This document shows, piece after piece, positions 8,220 to 16,163 of a stretch of 33,367 nt of DNA (positions are counted from its first letter, which is position 1; each line of letters opens with the position of its first letter). The notes below the pieces were generated by a model. It made no database searches. It was not told the DNA's origin and saw only the letters and a program-made list of their open reading frames with translations. Origin of the DNA: CAZMXI01 sp964570205 (GTDB taxonomy: Bacteria; Planctomycetota; Phycisphaerae; Tepidisphaerales; Tepidisphaeraceae); contig CAZMXI010000031.1 of assembly GCA_964570205.1 (NCBI GenBank), positions 1 through 33,367 of the forward strand. The letters are read 5' to 3'. The translations under genes and the position numbers were made by a program.

Positions 8220-10047
8220 GGTGCGCCTCCTCGGGCAAAGCGCCTACAAGGTCCTTTTCCACCTCGTGAAGCATCGCGCCGTGCGCCTCCACCAGTTCCT
8301 CCGTCGGCGTCTCGCCGGTGAACATCGCCTTGGACATCGGGAAGACGCCCGGCTGGAAGATCACGCCCGCCATGTGAACAATGCCCACGTGAAGCACCGC
8401 CAGGAATGCCTCGAAGGTGTGCAGGAGAGTGAAAACCGTGAGGAAACGCCCCGGCAGATGCCGCGTGGTCCAGCCGTTGGCCCACATCAGGATGCCCGTG
8501 ACGCCCAGCACAAACGTGCCCCAGAAGACGCCAATGTACTCAAACTTCTCTTCCGGGTTGAAGCGGTCTCCCAGCGGCCGCTTCTTCTTCAGGAACGTCA
8601 CATACAGCATGAGGTCGAGCATGAACTTCATGTCGGCCGGCCTGGTGAGCATCGGCAGTTCCCACACGCACCGGAACCAGCTCTGGCCGGTCTGGCGGCG
8701 CGCCTTCACCACGGTATAGAGGACGTAGATGGCGTGATAGAAGAACCCCGCGATCAGCATGCTGCCGGCCCATCGGTGGCTCAGGCGCACGGCCGTCAGC
8801 CCGCCGAGCTTGTTGACGACCCAGGCGGACCATGGGTCGTCGGCGAATTTGATCGGAAAGCCCGTCACCACCAGCGTGGTGAACATGACCACCAGGAACC
8901 AGTGCTGAAGCCGCTGGTGCGGCGTGAAGCGGGTCAGCCTGCGGCGGCCTTCGGGCAGTTCCATGAGCCGCTCGACCTTCCTGACGTGATCATCGTGGTG
9001 GTCTTCCTTTCGTCCCACCACAATCTGGAGCATCTTCAACACCATCAGCATCAGCGAGGGCCCGAATGTGAAGACGATCAGCAGGACGAAAATGCACGCG
9101 ATGACGAATTCCACTCCACGGCTGGTCGGCAGGTTCAGGTGAATGGCCGCACTGCTGATCCTCGCCCCGGCCGTCGGGTGGCAGCTCGGCGTGCGGCAGG
9201 TGTCGGCGAGTTGATCCTGATGCGTGGTGCTGGTCGGCTCCCGGCTGGCCAGCATCAGGTGGACATTCCGCGATTCGCCGGCGTGGCAATCCAGGCATCC
9301 CGCGGCTTCGGTGCTGCCCAGCAGTACGGCCTTGCCATGGAAACTGAACAGGTAGCTGGCGACGGCGTCCGGCAGGTTGTACTTCTCTCGCACCTTCTGA
9401 TCGGTGTGGCAGAGCCCGCATACCTTGACGACATCCTGGTGGCTCCGCGCCGGCTGGGTGCGGGCGTGAACATGCCAGTACGAAAACTGCGTATCCTGCG
9501 GAAGCTGGTCCTTGTGGCAGGTGTCGCACCGGCTGATCCGGGCTTCCTGGCGGATGGCCAGGCTGTCCTTCCGGGCGAACATCGGTTCATCGTGGCACAG
9601 CAGGCAGTTGCTTTGCCCCTGCTTCAGCGGGCTGCCCAGAAGGCGATTCGAATCCTCCAGCACATCCCTGCCGTGGATTGACCCTGCGAGCATCCTGCCG
9701 ACGTTCTCGTGCGAAAACTGCCTCTCCAACTTGCCCGGCGACTCAAGATGGCATGCCTTGGTGCAGTCCACCGGCGTGGTCTTCTGGTGAGGGAAAACTT
9801 CCACCTCGCCGGCGACGTGGCAGTCGGTGCAACGCAGCCTTGCATGCGGTCCCAGCCCGAGTTTGAAGTAGTTCGGGTCAACGTAGTAGTGTGAAATCGT
9901 CTTGCCGTCGTCGCCGATCTTCGCCAGACCCCGGTATTGATGGCAGTTCAGGCAGCCGTCATCCGCGCCCGCCCACCCCCGCGATCCGCCGGCCAGCAGC
10001 ATCGCCGCGAACGCCATCCAAGTCAGATTGAGCTTCATTCGACCCAT
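8212..10047 (-). CDS. CbcL-like fusion: octaheme cytochrome c domain plus diheme cytochrome b membrane domain
   Basis: The 611-aa product begins with a signal peptide (residues 1-27; start 10047, or the in-frame ATG at 10038). Residues 32-290 hold eight heme sites: CLNCH, CTDCH, CTKACH (CX3CH), CLLCH, CDTCH, CGLCH, CLDCH and CRTPSCH (CX4CH). A transmembrane helix follows at about 311-336. Residues 370-570 form a four-helix cytochrome b561/FdnI-type domain with candidate heme-b histidines H382, H424, H438, H543, H553 and H558. The same architecture occurs in CbcL of Geobacter, an inner-membrane menaquinol oxidoreductase used for extracellular electron transfer. I infer that this protein exchanges electrons between the quinone pool and the periplasm. 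A 54-base gap separates it from the octaheme gene and it overlaps the triheme gene. Confidence 0.88.
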   Translation of the reverse strand: MGRMKLNLTWMAFAAMLLAGGSRGWAGADDGCLNCHQYRGLAKIGDDGKTISHYYVDPNYFKLGLGPHARLRCTDCHVAGEVEVFPHQKTTPVDCTKACHLESPGKLERQFSHENVGRMLAGSIHGRDVLEDSNRLLGSPLKQGQSNCLLCHDEPMFARKDSLAIRQEARISRCDTCHKDQLPQDTQFSYWHVHARTQPARSHQDVVKVCGLCHTDQKVREKYNLPDAVASYLFSFHGKAVLLGSTEAAGCLDCHAGESRNVHLMLASREPTSTTHQDQLADTCRTPSCHPTAGARISSAAIHLNLPTSRGVEFVIACIFVLLIVFTFGPSLMLMVLKMLQIVVGRKEDHHDDHVRKVERLMELPEGRRRLTRFTPHQRLQHWFLVVMFTTLVVTGFPIKFADDPWSAWVVNKLGGLTAVRLSHRWAGSMLIAGFFYHAIYVLYTVVKARRQTGQSWFRCVWELPMLTRPADMKFMLDLMLYVTFLKKKRPLGDRFNPEEKFEYIGVFWGTFVLGVTGILMWANGWTTRHLPGRFLTVFTLLHTFEAFLAVLHVGIVHMAGVIFQPGVFPMSKAMFTGETPTEELVEAHGAMLHEVEKDLVGALPEEAHHG

Positions 10048-10066
10048 TTCTGGCCCTGTGAAAACG

Positions 10067-10080
10067 GCCGGCCTTCCGGC
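10067..10080 (-). terminator. Small intercistronic hairpin with T-run (possible attenuator)
   Basis: On the minus strand a five-base-pair GC stem (10080-10076 with 10071-10067) with a four-base loop is followed closely by TTTT, in the 54-base gap between the octaheme gene and the CbcL-like gene. It is short, so at most it would attenuate transcription. Confidence 0.25.
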
Positions 10081-10101
10081 GCGGCGGTCGGTCTGCTTCT
10101 G

Positions 10102-11109
10102 TCACATATCATGGCAGTGCCGGCACCAGGTCTTGCCGCGAACCGGCGACGTCAGGTGCCCGCGCCCGCCCAGTTTCATCGCTCGATACGCCAGCACGCT
10201 GTCACGCGGAAACACGCCCGACTGGTGCGGGTTGTGGCAGGTGCTGCACGCGATCTTCCCGGTCTTGTCGGGCACCAGCAGCGTCGGCTGCTTGCCCGAC
10301 TTGCGCAACTGCTCGATCATCGCCACGTTCAACTCGGCGCTCAATCCCAGCACCTCCCGCGCGTACATCCGCGCTAGCATCTCTTCGCGGATCGGCAGGT
10401 TGATGTGCCCCTGCTGCATCGGGTCCTTGTGCTGTGGATGGCAGTCTTTGCACAGAGCGTCCTGATCGGCTTTCAGAGACTGTTCTCCCGTTCTCACCAG
10501 CGACTTGCGGTCCAGCGGCTTGTTGTGGCAGAACAGGCACTTGTCCTCAATGATCTCGTCCTTGTCTTCCAGCAGCATCTCGTGCGGATTCAGCTTCTTG
10601 TATCCGGCGTCATGGTGACAGTTCCGGCAGAAAGGCTGTGACTGCTGCCGGCCCACCTGGTAATCTCGCAGCAGCATTCGGTTGGATACCAGCCGCTGGG
10701 CCTTGGCATCGCACGCGGGCTTCATTTCATGGCAGGTCAGGCACGCCAGCCGATCGCCTGCAAGGGGCCAGGTCTTCGGCCGATCATACTTGTCATGGTC
10801 GAAGGTCCGGCCGACCGGATGAAACTCCTCCGATGCGCGCCGGCCGTCGTGGCAATTCAGGCATACTTCGTCCGCCTTCTCAACGGAAATGGCAGCCGGC
10901 TTCCCCTCGGCCATCGTGTGACATTTGTCGCAGCCGTCTGCCTTCCAGTGCGGGTTCTCGGCCTTGGGGACTCTCGGCACCGCGGCGAACACCGCCACCG
11001 CGCCCAATGCCAGCGCGATCATCACCATGCTCCCCGCATAGCTGGCGCGTCGGAGAATGAACCAAAACGGTGCCATGACCCGCCTGACTCTGAGCAATAC
11101 GAGTGCCAT
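10102..11109 (-). CDS. Membrane-anchored octaheme cytochrome c
   Basis: A 335-aa protein; the start may be the ATG at 11109 or the in-frame ATG at 11076, and neither has a strong ribosome-binding site. One hydrophobic helix lies at about residues 28-46 and is preceded by Arg-rich sequence; no clear signal-peptidase site follows it, so it is probably a membrane anchor. Eight CXXCH motifs follow: CDKCH, CLNCH, CLTCH, CRNCHH, CLFCH, CKDCH, CSTCH and CRHCH, the last only two residues from the C terminus. It is separated from the 12-heme gene by 129 bases and lies 54 bases before the CbcL-like gene. It shows none of the conserved features of octaheme tetrathionate reductase or hydroxylamine oxidoreductase that I would recognise, so it is better seen as a periplasmic electron shuttle on an anchor. 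Confidence 0.82.
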   Translation of the reverse strand: MALVLLRVRRVMAPFWFILRRASYAGSMVMIALALGAVAVFAAVPRVPKAENPHWKADGCDKCHTMAEGKPAAISVEKADEVCLNCHDGRRASEEFHPVGRTFDHDKYDRPKTWPLAGDRLACLTCHEMKPACDAKAQRLVSNRMLLRDYQVGRQQSQPFCRNCHHDAGYKKLNPHEMLLEDKDEIIEDKCLFCHNKPLDRKSLVRTGEQSLKADQDALCKDCHPQHKDPMQQGHINLPIREEMLARMYAREVLGLSAELNVAMIEQLRKSGKQPTLLVPDKTGKIACSTCHNPHQSGVFPRDSVLAYRAMKLGGRGHLTSPVRGKTWCRHCHDM

Positions 11110-11238
11110 GAGGCCTTTAACGCCCTGAGCGATTAAATCGGCTGTGACAGCGGTTTATGGGCGAATCCGACCTGTTTCGGTCCTCTTGCCTCTCACTCCT
11201 GAGAAATCGTCCCCAGGCGCTCTATCACCACTGACCGG

Positions 11239-12873
11239 TCAGTTATCCGGATAGCTCTCATTGTTGTGCGTTTCGCCATGGCATTGCGTGGTGCACGTGC
11301 CACGACGATCGCCAGTGGAGCGATACACGGGCGCGCTGCCGGCCGTCAACCCGCGCACGATCGTGCTGTCGAAGTTGATCATGTGCGCGTTGTTGGTGGC
11401 ATTGCCCTGTGTCGATGAGACCCCGTGAGCATCGTGACAGGCCGAGCATGGTGCCCGCTTGTCAACTACGTGCCTGCGGTGCTCCGGGAAGTTAGATCGA
11501 CTGCTCAACAGCGTCGCCCGATCATGGCATCGGTAACACAACGCATACGCTTCGGCGCTTTCGGTTGTGTAATCCCTTGTTTCATAACGTGATGCCAGCA
11601 AAGGACCATGGCTTGAACCATGCGGTCCGCTTGGCCCGGCGCCGCCGGACTTTCGGCCGCTGTCGGAACTGTGGCAATCCGTGCAGTAGATCATGCTGGC
11701 GGTCGTATAGCCCGGTCGCAGGCTGGGCACCGAGGTGGCCCTGCCTGGTCCCTCGACCGGGTGGTACGAGACTGCTGATGTGCTGAACTCGAGTCGCGTG
11801 TTGGCCTGCACGATCACGCGGGGCACGCGGGGCTGAATCGCCTGCTGCTCGGCGTGGCACTTGAAGCAGACCTCGTATTCGTAGGAAGCGGCCTTGATTG
11901 GCGCCCCGGAGGAGTTGACGCCTGAAACGGTCCCGAAAACGCCTGGAATCGCCGGTGCCACCGCCACCATGGTCTTCATGGTGTGCGCATCATGGCAATC
12001 GATGCAGGAAGAGTCGCCCGGAACGTGGTTCTCCTGGTTGATGGGCGGGGCCGTGTCGTGAACGCTCGGCTTCCTGAGGTCTGCCGCGATGTTCTGCCCC
12101 TGCGGCGCCATGGCCGAGCCTTGGTGGCAGATCAGGCACGTGTCGGTCACCTTGGCCGCCTTCAGCAGGTAGGGCCCGCTGGGCGCTGTGTGCTGCTGAT
12201 GGCAGCTTGCGCATTGCATGTGGTTGGTCACCGTGGTCGCGCCCATGTTGTGGCACGAGTTGCACAACTGCGAATTGCTGTTGTCCATGACCATGAACTT
12301 CCCGCGGGAGTTGTCATGGGCGTCATGGCATGAGGTGCATTGCAGTTCCTGGTTGGCGTCGAGACGCACGGCGTGCGGAAGGCTCTTGGGGTCGCGCAGC
12401 TTTGGGTCCTTGCCGATCAGGGTGCTGTCATAGCGGAACGAGATGGGATGGTCGTCCGTCAGGTCGGTCCCGATGTATCCTCGGTGTCCGGGACGCAGGC
12501 TGGTGATGCCGCCGGCCATCGATATGGGCTGCCCGCGCGACAGCACGTTGCCCAGGGCGATCGTGCCGTCGTGACAACTCAGACAGAGCTTCGAGGAACC
12601 GGTGGGCTGTCCCGGCAGGGCGTTCAGCGAGTTGCTGGTGTACGGCCGATACGCCGACGCCGGCGTGCTGCGGTTCCATAAGGGCTGCACCGGGGCTGCG
12701 TTATGGGGTGTGTGGCAGAAGATGCATACTTCCTGCTCCGCGGTGGCGCGCACGGCGCCCGGGCCGGTGGCCGACAGGTTATGGACCGAGTTGACGATGC
12801 TGCTGGCGCCTTGCTGGGCCAGCGCCGCCGTCCCGGTCACCAACACAATGATCAGCACGAGCGGAGATTTCAT
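11239..12873 (-). CDS. 12-heme secreted cytochrome c whose N-terminal part matches the tetraheme protein of the same block
   Basis: A 544-aa protein with a signal peptide (residues 1-19, ending ALA|Q). Its ATG overlaps the stop of the preceding NHL lipoprotein gene (ATGA), so the two are translationally coupled. Eleven CXXCH motifs (CIFCH, CLSCH, CTSCH, CNSCH, CASCH, CLICH, CIDCH, CFKCH, CTDCH, CYRCH, CSACH) and one CX3CH (CTTQCH) give twelve heme sites. Residues 1-209 follow the layout of the tetraheme protein at 17533-18216: CxxCHTPHNA, LWN, LCLSCHDGT-AL, IGTDL-DHP, then a CHxAH site and a fourth CXXCH. Eight further hemes follow. It has no membrane anchor and is probably periplasmic or at the cell surface, where it would transfer electrons. 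Confidence 0.88.
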   Translation of the reverse strand: MKSPLVLIIVLVTGTAALAQQGASSIVNSVHNLSATGPGAVRATAEQEVCIFCHTPHNAAPVQPLWNRSTPASAYRPYTSNSLNALPGQPTGSSKLCLSCHDGTIALGNVLSRGQPISMAGGITSLRPGHRGYIGTDLTDDHPISFRYDSTLIGKDPKLRDPKSLPHAVRLDANQELQCTSCHDAHDNSRGKFMVMDNSNSQLCNSCHNMGATTVTNHMQCASCHQQHTAPSGPYLLKAAKVTDTCLICHQGSAMAPQGQNIAADLRKPSVHDTAPPINQENHVPGDSSCIDCHDAHTMKTMVAVAPAIPGVFGTVSGVNSSGAPIKAASYEYEVCFKCHAEQQAIQPRVPRVIVQANTRLEFSTSAVSYHPVEGPGRATSVPSLRPGYTTASMIYCTDCHSSDSGRKSGGAGPSGPHGSSHGPLLASRYETRDYTTESAEAYALCYRCHDRATLLSSRSNFPEHRRHVVDKRAPCSACHDAHGVSSTQGNATNNAHMINFDSTIVRGLTAGSAPVYRSTGDRRGTCTTQCHGETHNNESYPDN

Positions 12874-13910
12874 GGCTGCTTCTCCGGCAAATAGTCGAAT
12901 GCTTCCACGCGCCGGTTGTACGAATCCGCAACCCAGATCCGGTTATTGGCATCAATGTAGATGCCGGCAGGAAGCCAGAACTGCCCCGGGCCCTGGCCTT
13001 CTTCACCGAAGTCCAACAATAAACGGCCCTCTGAGTCAAATATCTGCACGTTCTCGAACCGCGCATCCACCACGTACACGTGGTCGTCGCGGTCCACGGC
13101 AATGCCCTTGGGCTGCGAGAAGCAGCCCGGCGTATTGCCAAGTCGGCCGATCTGCCGGATGGGTTTAAGCTCCGGCGAGAACTGCTGGATGCGGAAGTTC
13201 AGCGAATCGCTCACATAGAGCCTGCCCTGGCTGTCCACGGCGACATTCGTGGGGAAATTGAATTCGCCCAAGTCCGCGCCGCGCTGGCCGAGCCGTTGGA
13301 TCATCTGCCCGTCCGGCGACAAGACCACGATCTGGTGCGCCATGACATCGGCGACAAAGATCCGGCCGTTCCTGCGGTCAATCGCGATGCCGCAGGGGCG
13401 CTGCAACTCGCCGACGCCCAGTTGGCCGATGTAGGTGCCCTGGTCATTGAAGGCGAAGATGGCCGCCGACATCGAATCGGCAACCAGCAGCCGGCCTCCC
13501 CGGATGTCGTACGCGAGGCCGACCGGCTGTGTGTATCGCGGCGCCTCGGGCGGCGGCGCCCACTGCTGATAGACTCGATCACCCAGGTTGAAGACATGGA
13601 CGATCTGCCCGTTGTTGTCGGCGACGAAGAGCCGGTCCTTTTCGTCTGTGCAGACCGCGTAGGGCGAGAGCAGTCCCTGGATGGGTTTCTTGCCGAAGAG
13701 AGCCTGGCCAAGCCCCTCGAAGAACTTCCGCGCGGGCTTCAGGTCTTCGTTGGTCTGGATCTGCCCGACATAGGCGATGCGAGGCGGATCCGGCGGGCCC
13801 GGCCATGCCACCGGCTGTTCCAGCGGCGGAAAGACCACGCCCGCGGGCTTAGCGCAGCCGCCCGCGAGGCAGGCAACGGTGATCATCGAAATGGCCATGG
13901 CTCGCAGCAT
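12870..13910 (-). CDS. NHL-repeat beta-propeller lipoprotein (downstream of the barrel gene)
   Basis: A 346-aa protein with a lipobox at residues 16-19 (LAGGC), so it should be lipid-anchored. After a short proline-rich linker with PGPPDPPRIAYVG there are about six NHL blades, for example SPYAVCTDEKDRLFVADN, QPVGLAYDIRGGRLLVAD, RPCGIAIDRRNGRIFVAD, FPTNVAVDSQGRLYVSD, QPKGIAVDRDDHVYVVD and LPAGIYIDANNRIWVAD. It starts eight bases after the barrel gene stop and overlaps the 12-heme gene by four bases. This places propeller, barrel and cytochrome in one tight transcription unit. NHL propellers usually bind proteins or small ligands and have no redox centre. I infer a docking or scaffold subunit of the barrel/cytochrome assembly. 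It is paralogous to the lipoprotein at 16164-17376. Confidence 0.88.
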   Translation of the reverse strand: MLRAMAISMITVACLAGGCAKPAGVVFPPLEQPVAWPGPPDPPRIAYVGQIQTNEDLKPARKFFEGLGQALFGKKPIQGLLSPYAVCTDEKDRLFVADNNGQIVHVFNLGDRVYQQWAPPPEAPRYTQPVGLAYDIRGGRLLVADSMSAAIFAFNDQGTYIGQLGVGELQRPCGIAIDRRNGRIFVADVMAHQIVVLSPDGQMIQRLGQRGADLGEFNFPTNVAVDSQGRLYVSDSLNFRIQQFSPELKPIRQIGRLGNTPGCFSQPKGIAVDRDDHVYVVDARFENVQIFDSEGRLLLDFGEEGQGPGQFWLPAGIYIDANNRIWVADSYNRRVEAFDYLPEKQP

Positions 13911-13918
13911 TCGGAACC

Positions 13919-16030
13919 TCAGAACCTTCGTTGTACGCCAATCTGGAACACCTGATAACTGTTTTCCTGGGCCTCCGTGTCCAGCGTGGCGTTGCGAATC
14001 AAACCGTAGACTTCCGTCTGGCGGTGTCGCCAGAAGAGCATGATCTGCTCCTCCAGCCCGCGAGTCTCGTTACCGGTGTCGGTGTCCTCCGCCAGGTACA
14101 TTACGGTCGCCGAGACCCGCAGCGTTCGGGAGAGCCGCTTCTCCACCGTGATCGATGCCGTGGTGAGGTCCGAGCTCCCGACTTCATCATCGTAGTCGAT
14201 GCTCGTGTGCTGCAAGCCCGCGGAGATCAACAGGTCGTCGCTGGTTCGCCGATTGTACTGCGCGCTGTACTGCGTGGAGGTGTAGGGCAGGAGCGTGCTG
14301 TCATGAATCTGGTGTTCGGCGGCGAGCAGCAGGTCGCCGATCCGGTAATCCGCGCCCACCGTCAACTCGTTGATGTCATCTTCCACCAGCGGCGCATCGC
14401 TTGACTGGCTGATGTCCTGCTGTTGAACGAAATAACGCCCGTACACGCCCAGCCCCGCCGCGGGACCTTCCTTCATTTCGTAGCGCAGCCCGAACGCGAA
14501 TGTGTTGGTGTTGACGTCGCTGTCTGTCGGCAGAACCTCCAGGTCGACGAAAACCGGCGTTCCGCCGACCAGTGGACTGCCCGGCAACGGGCGAATTTCA
14601 ACCTCGCCCGGGCGGCGGGTCAGGCTGTATTCCACCCCCTGCACATAGACCCGGCCCGTCAGGGGATCCACCAGCATGACCCGCCCGACGTTCTGCTGCT
14701 GGATGACCATCGGCTGGCCCGGCAGGCCGGGGGCGCCGTCAAAGGTGGCGGGCTGGCGGATCACCACCGCGTCGCCGCCGGAGTCGTTCTGCTGCCGGAA
14801 GATCCCCACATCCACGTTCGCCAGCAGCAGGCCCAGCGGCACCTTCTTGCGGTAGTTCAGCGCCAGGTTCGCGAACTGCTCGTTGGTCTGGCTGCCTTCG
14901 TCGTAATCCACCATCTGCATGCCGGCTCGGCCGCTGCTGACGAGACTTTCGTACAGCCGATGGCGAAATCCGCCCGTGCCGCGATGCCGCGTCTGCGACA
15001 GCCCGACGAACTCCGACTGTTCCAGCTCATAGGTCCAGAAGGTGTCGAAGTGGTCGGTGTGCCGGAGGTTCAGCGTCTCGCTCCATCGGGTGCGGGTATG
15101 CTCGAAATCGCCGGACTGATCGTAGTAGGTCAGGGAAGACTGGAGGTTATTGCGGCCGTCCTCGCCGAAGTCCACGGTGTGCGTCAACCGCGCATCGGTT
15201 GTGTCATGCGTGGTCGATGGCGAAATCGATGACTGCTGGTCCACCGAGGTCAGCGACAAGTCCCAGTCCAGCCGCTGGGTGTCGGACAACCGTGCGCGCG
15301 TGTGCCACTCGAACGCGTCTTGGTTGTACGAAAAATCCTCCTCGCCGGTCAGCGATGACTGCGTCTGTTCCAGGCGGTGGACGCGAAAGGTCGTCGGGGC
15401 CTTCTGCGAACGGATGCTCAAGTCCGCGCCATAGCTCTGAATGATCGTCTCCAGCGTCTCGCCGAAGGGCCGGCTCACCAGGTCGATCTTTCGATAGCCG
15501 AACAGCGTCAGCGGCGCGTCGCTGCGGCGCAACAGGGTCCCGCTGACATCAAACTCGTAGAGCGTGCCCTCCGCCCGCGACGAGGCGCCGTCGGAATCCA
15601 CCGTGCTCTGGCTCAACCCCCACGCGCCCGCCAGGTTCAATTCCAGCAGGTTTGGCGATATCACATAGCCGGTCGTCTTGACGCCCAGAATCTCCTGAAA
15701 GAACGTCTCGGTGAATTCCGACTCCCGCTCTCCGGCGGGGGTCGTGCTGTCATGAACGTATCGCGCCAGCAGGTCCAGAACGATCTCCGGCCGCTCGATG
15801 TGGAATGTCTCGGGGCGTCGCTGTTGGCCGACGATGATCGGCTCCTCCTGCGCCCTCGCGACCGTGGCGGTCGCCATCGCCAGGATTCCGGCGGCAACCG
15901 CCTTGCGCAATCGCCCTCGCCGTGTCCGTGAGCGGTGTCTGGAGCGTCTGGCGACCGCCGTGTTTTCAGTCGTCGAGAGCGGGGCGGTCATGCCGTCGGA
16001 CCCCGTTGTTCTTGAGTGTCTGAACACCAT
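13919..16030 (-). CDS. Outer-membrane beta-barrel protein, candidate porin of the electron conduit
   Basis: Up to 703 aa; the start could be the ATG at 16030 or the in-frame ATG at 15991, which moves the signal peptide nearer the N terminus. A long basic n-region (RRSRHRSRTRRGRLRK) precedes a hydrophobic core and an ARA|QE cleavage site. The mature protein is mostly alternating polar/hydrophobic strands with Tyr/Thr/Gln-rich turns and ends in FQIGVQRRF, the C-terminal aromatic signal for outer-membrane insertion. There is no CXXCH motif and no plug or POTRA domain that I can see. A strand-poor insertion with PLTGRVYVQGVEY and FVDLEVLPTDSDVN lies in the middle. It sits between two NHL lipoprotein genes within the cytochrome block. 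By analogy with porin-cytochrome conduits (MtrB, OmbB) it may be the outer-membrane sleeve, but I see no direct sequence similarity to these. Confidence 0.8.
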   Translation of the reverse strand: MVFRHSRTTGSDGMTAPLSTTENTAVARRSRHRSRTRRGRLRKAVAAGILAMATATVARAQEEPIIVGQQRRPETFHIERPEIVLDLLARYVHDSTTPAGERESEFTETFFQEILGVKTTGYVISPNLLELNLAGAWGLSQSTVDSDGASSRAEGTLYEFDVSGTLLRRSDAPLTLFGYRKIDLVSRPFGETLETIIQSYGADLSIRSQKAPTTFRVHRLEQTQSSLTGEEDFSYNQDAFEWHTRARLSDTQRLDWDLSLTSVDQQSSISPSTTHDTTDARLTHTVDFGEDGRNNLQSSLTYYDQSGDFEHTRTRWSETLNLRHTDHFDTFWTYELEQSEFVGLSQTRHRGTGGFRHRLYESLVSSGRAGMQMVDYDEGSQTNEQFANLALNYRKKVPLGLLLANVDVGIFRQQNDSGGDAVVIRQPATFDGAPGLPGQPMVIQQQNVGRVMLVDPLTGRVYVQGVEYSLTRRPGEVEIRPLPGSPLVGGTPVFVDLEVLPTDSDVNTNTFAFGLRYEMKEGPAAGLGVYGRYFVQQQDISQSSDAPLVEDDINELTVGADYRIGDLLLAAEHQIHDSTLLPYTSTQYSAQYNRRTSDDLLISAGLQHTSIDYDDEVGSSDLTTASITVEKRLSRTLRVSATVMYLAEDTDTGNETRGLEEQIMLFWRHRQTEVYGLIRNATLDTEAQENSYQVFQIGVQRRF

Positions 16031-16163
16031 TGCCGCGAATCGCTGCCTGGGAACCCCATTGCCCTGGGGCGATGCCGCCGCACCACTGCCGGCCGTCGAT
16101 CAGATGCTCGTCGTCTTCTCTGGCCGGGTTGTTCGCTGCGCTGCCCAGGTTTCGGCTCGCGCG

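Noticed and set aside
8197..9681. A 494-codon open frame on the + strand
   Set aside because: It is antisense to the CbcL-like fusion; the composition is that of a shadow frame.
10102..11109. Octaheme tetrathionate reductase or hydroxylamine oxidoreductase
   Set aside because: The protein is shorter, is anchored by an N-terminal helix, and I see neither the CX4CK-type heme nor the cross-linking tyrosine region of these enzymes.
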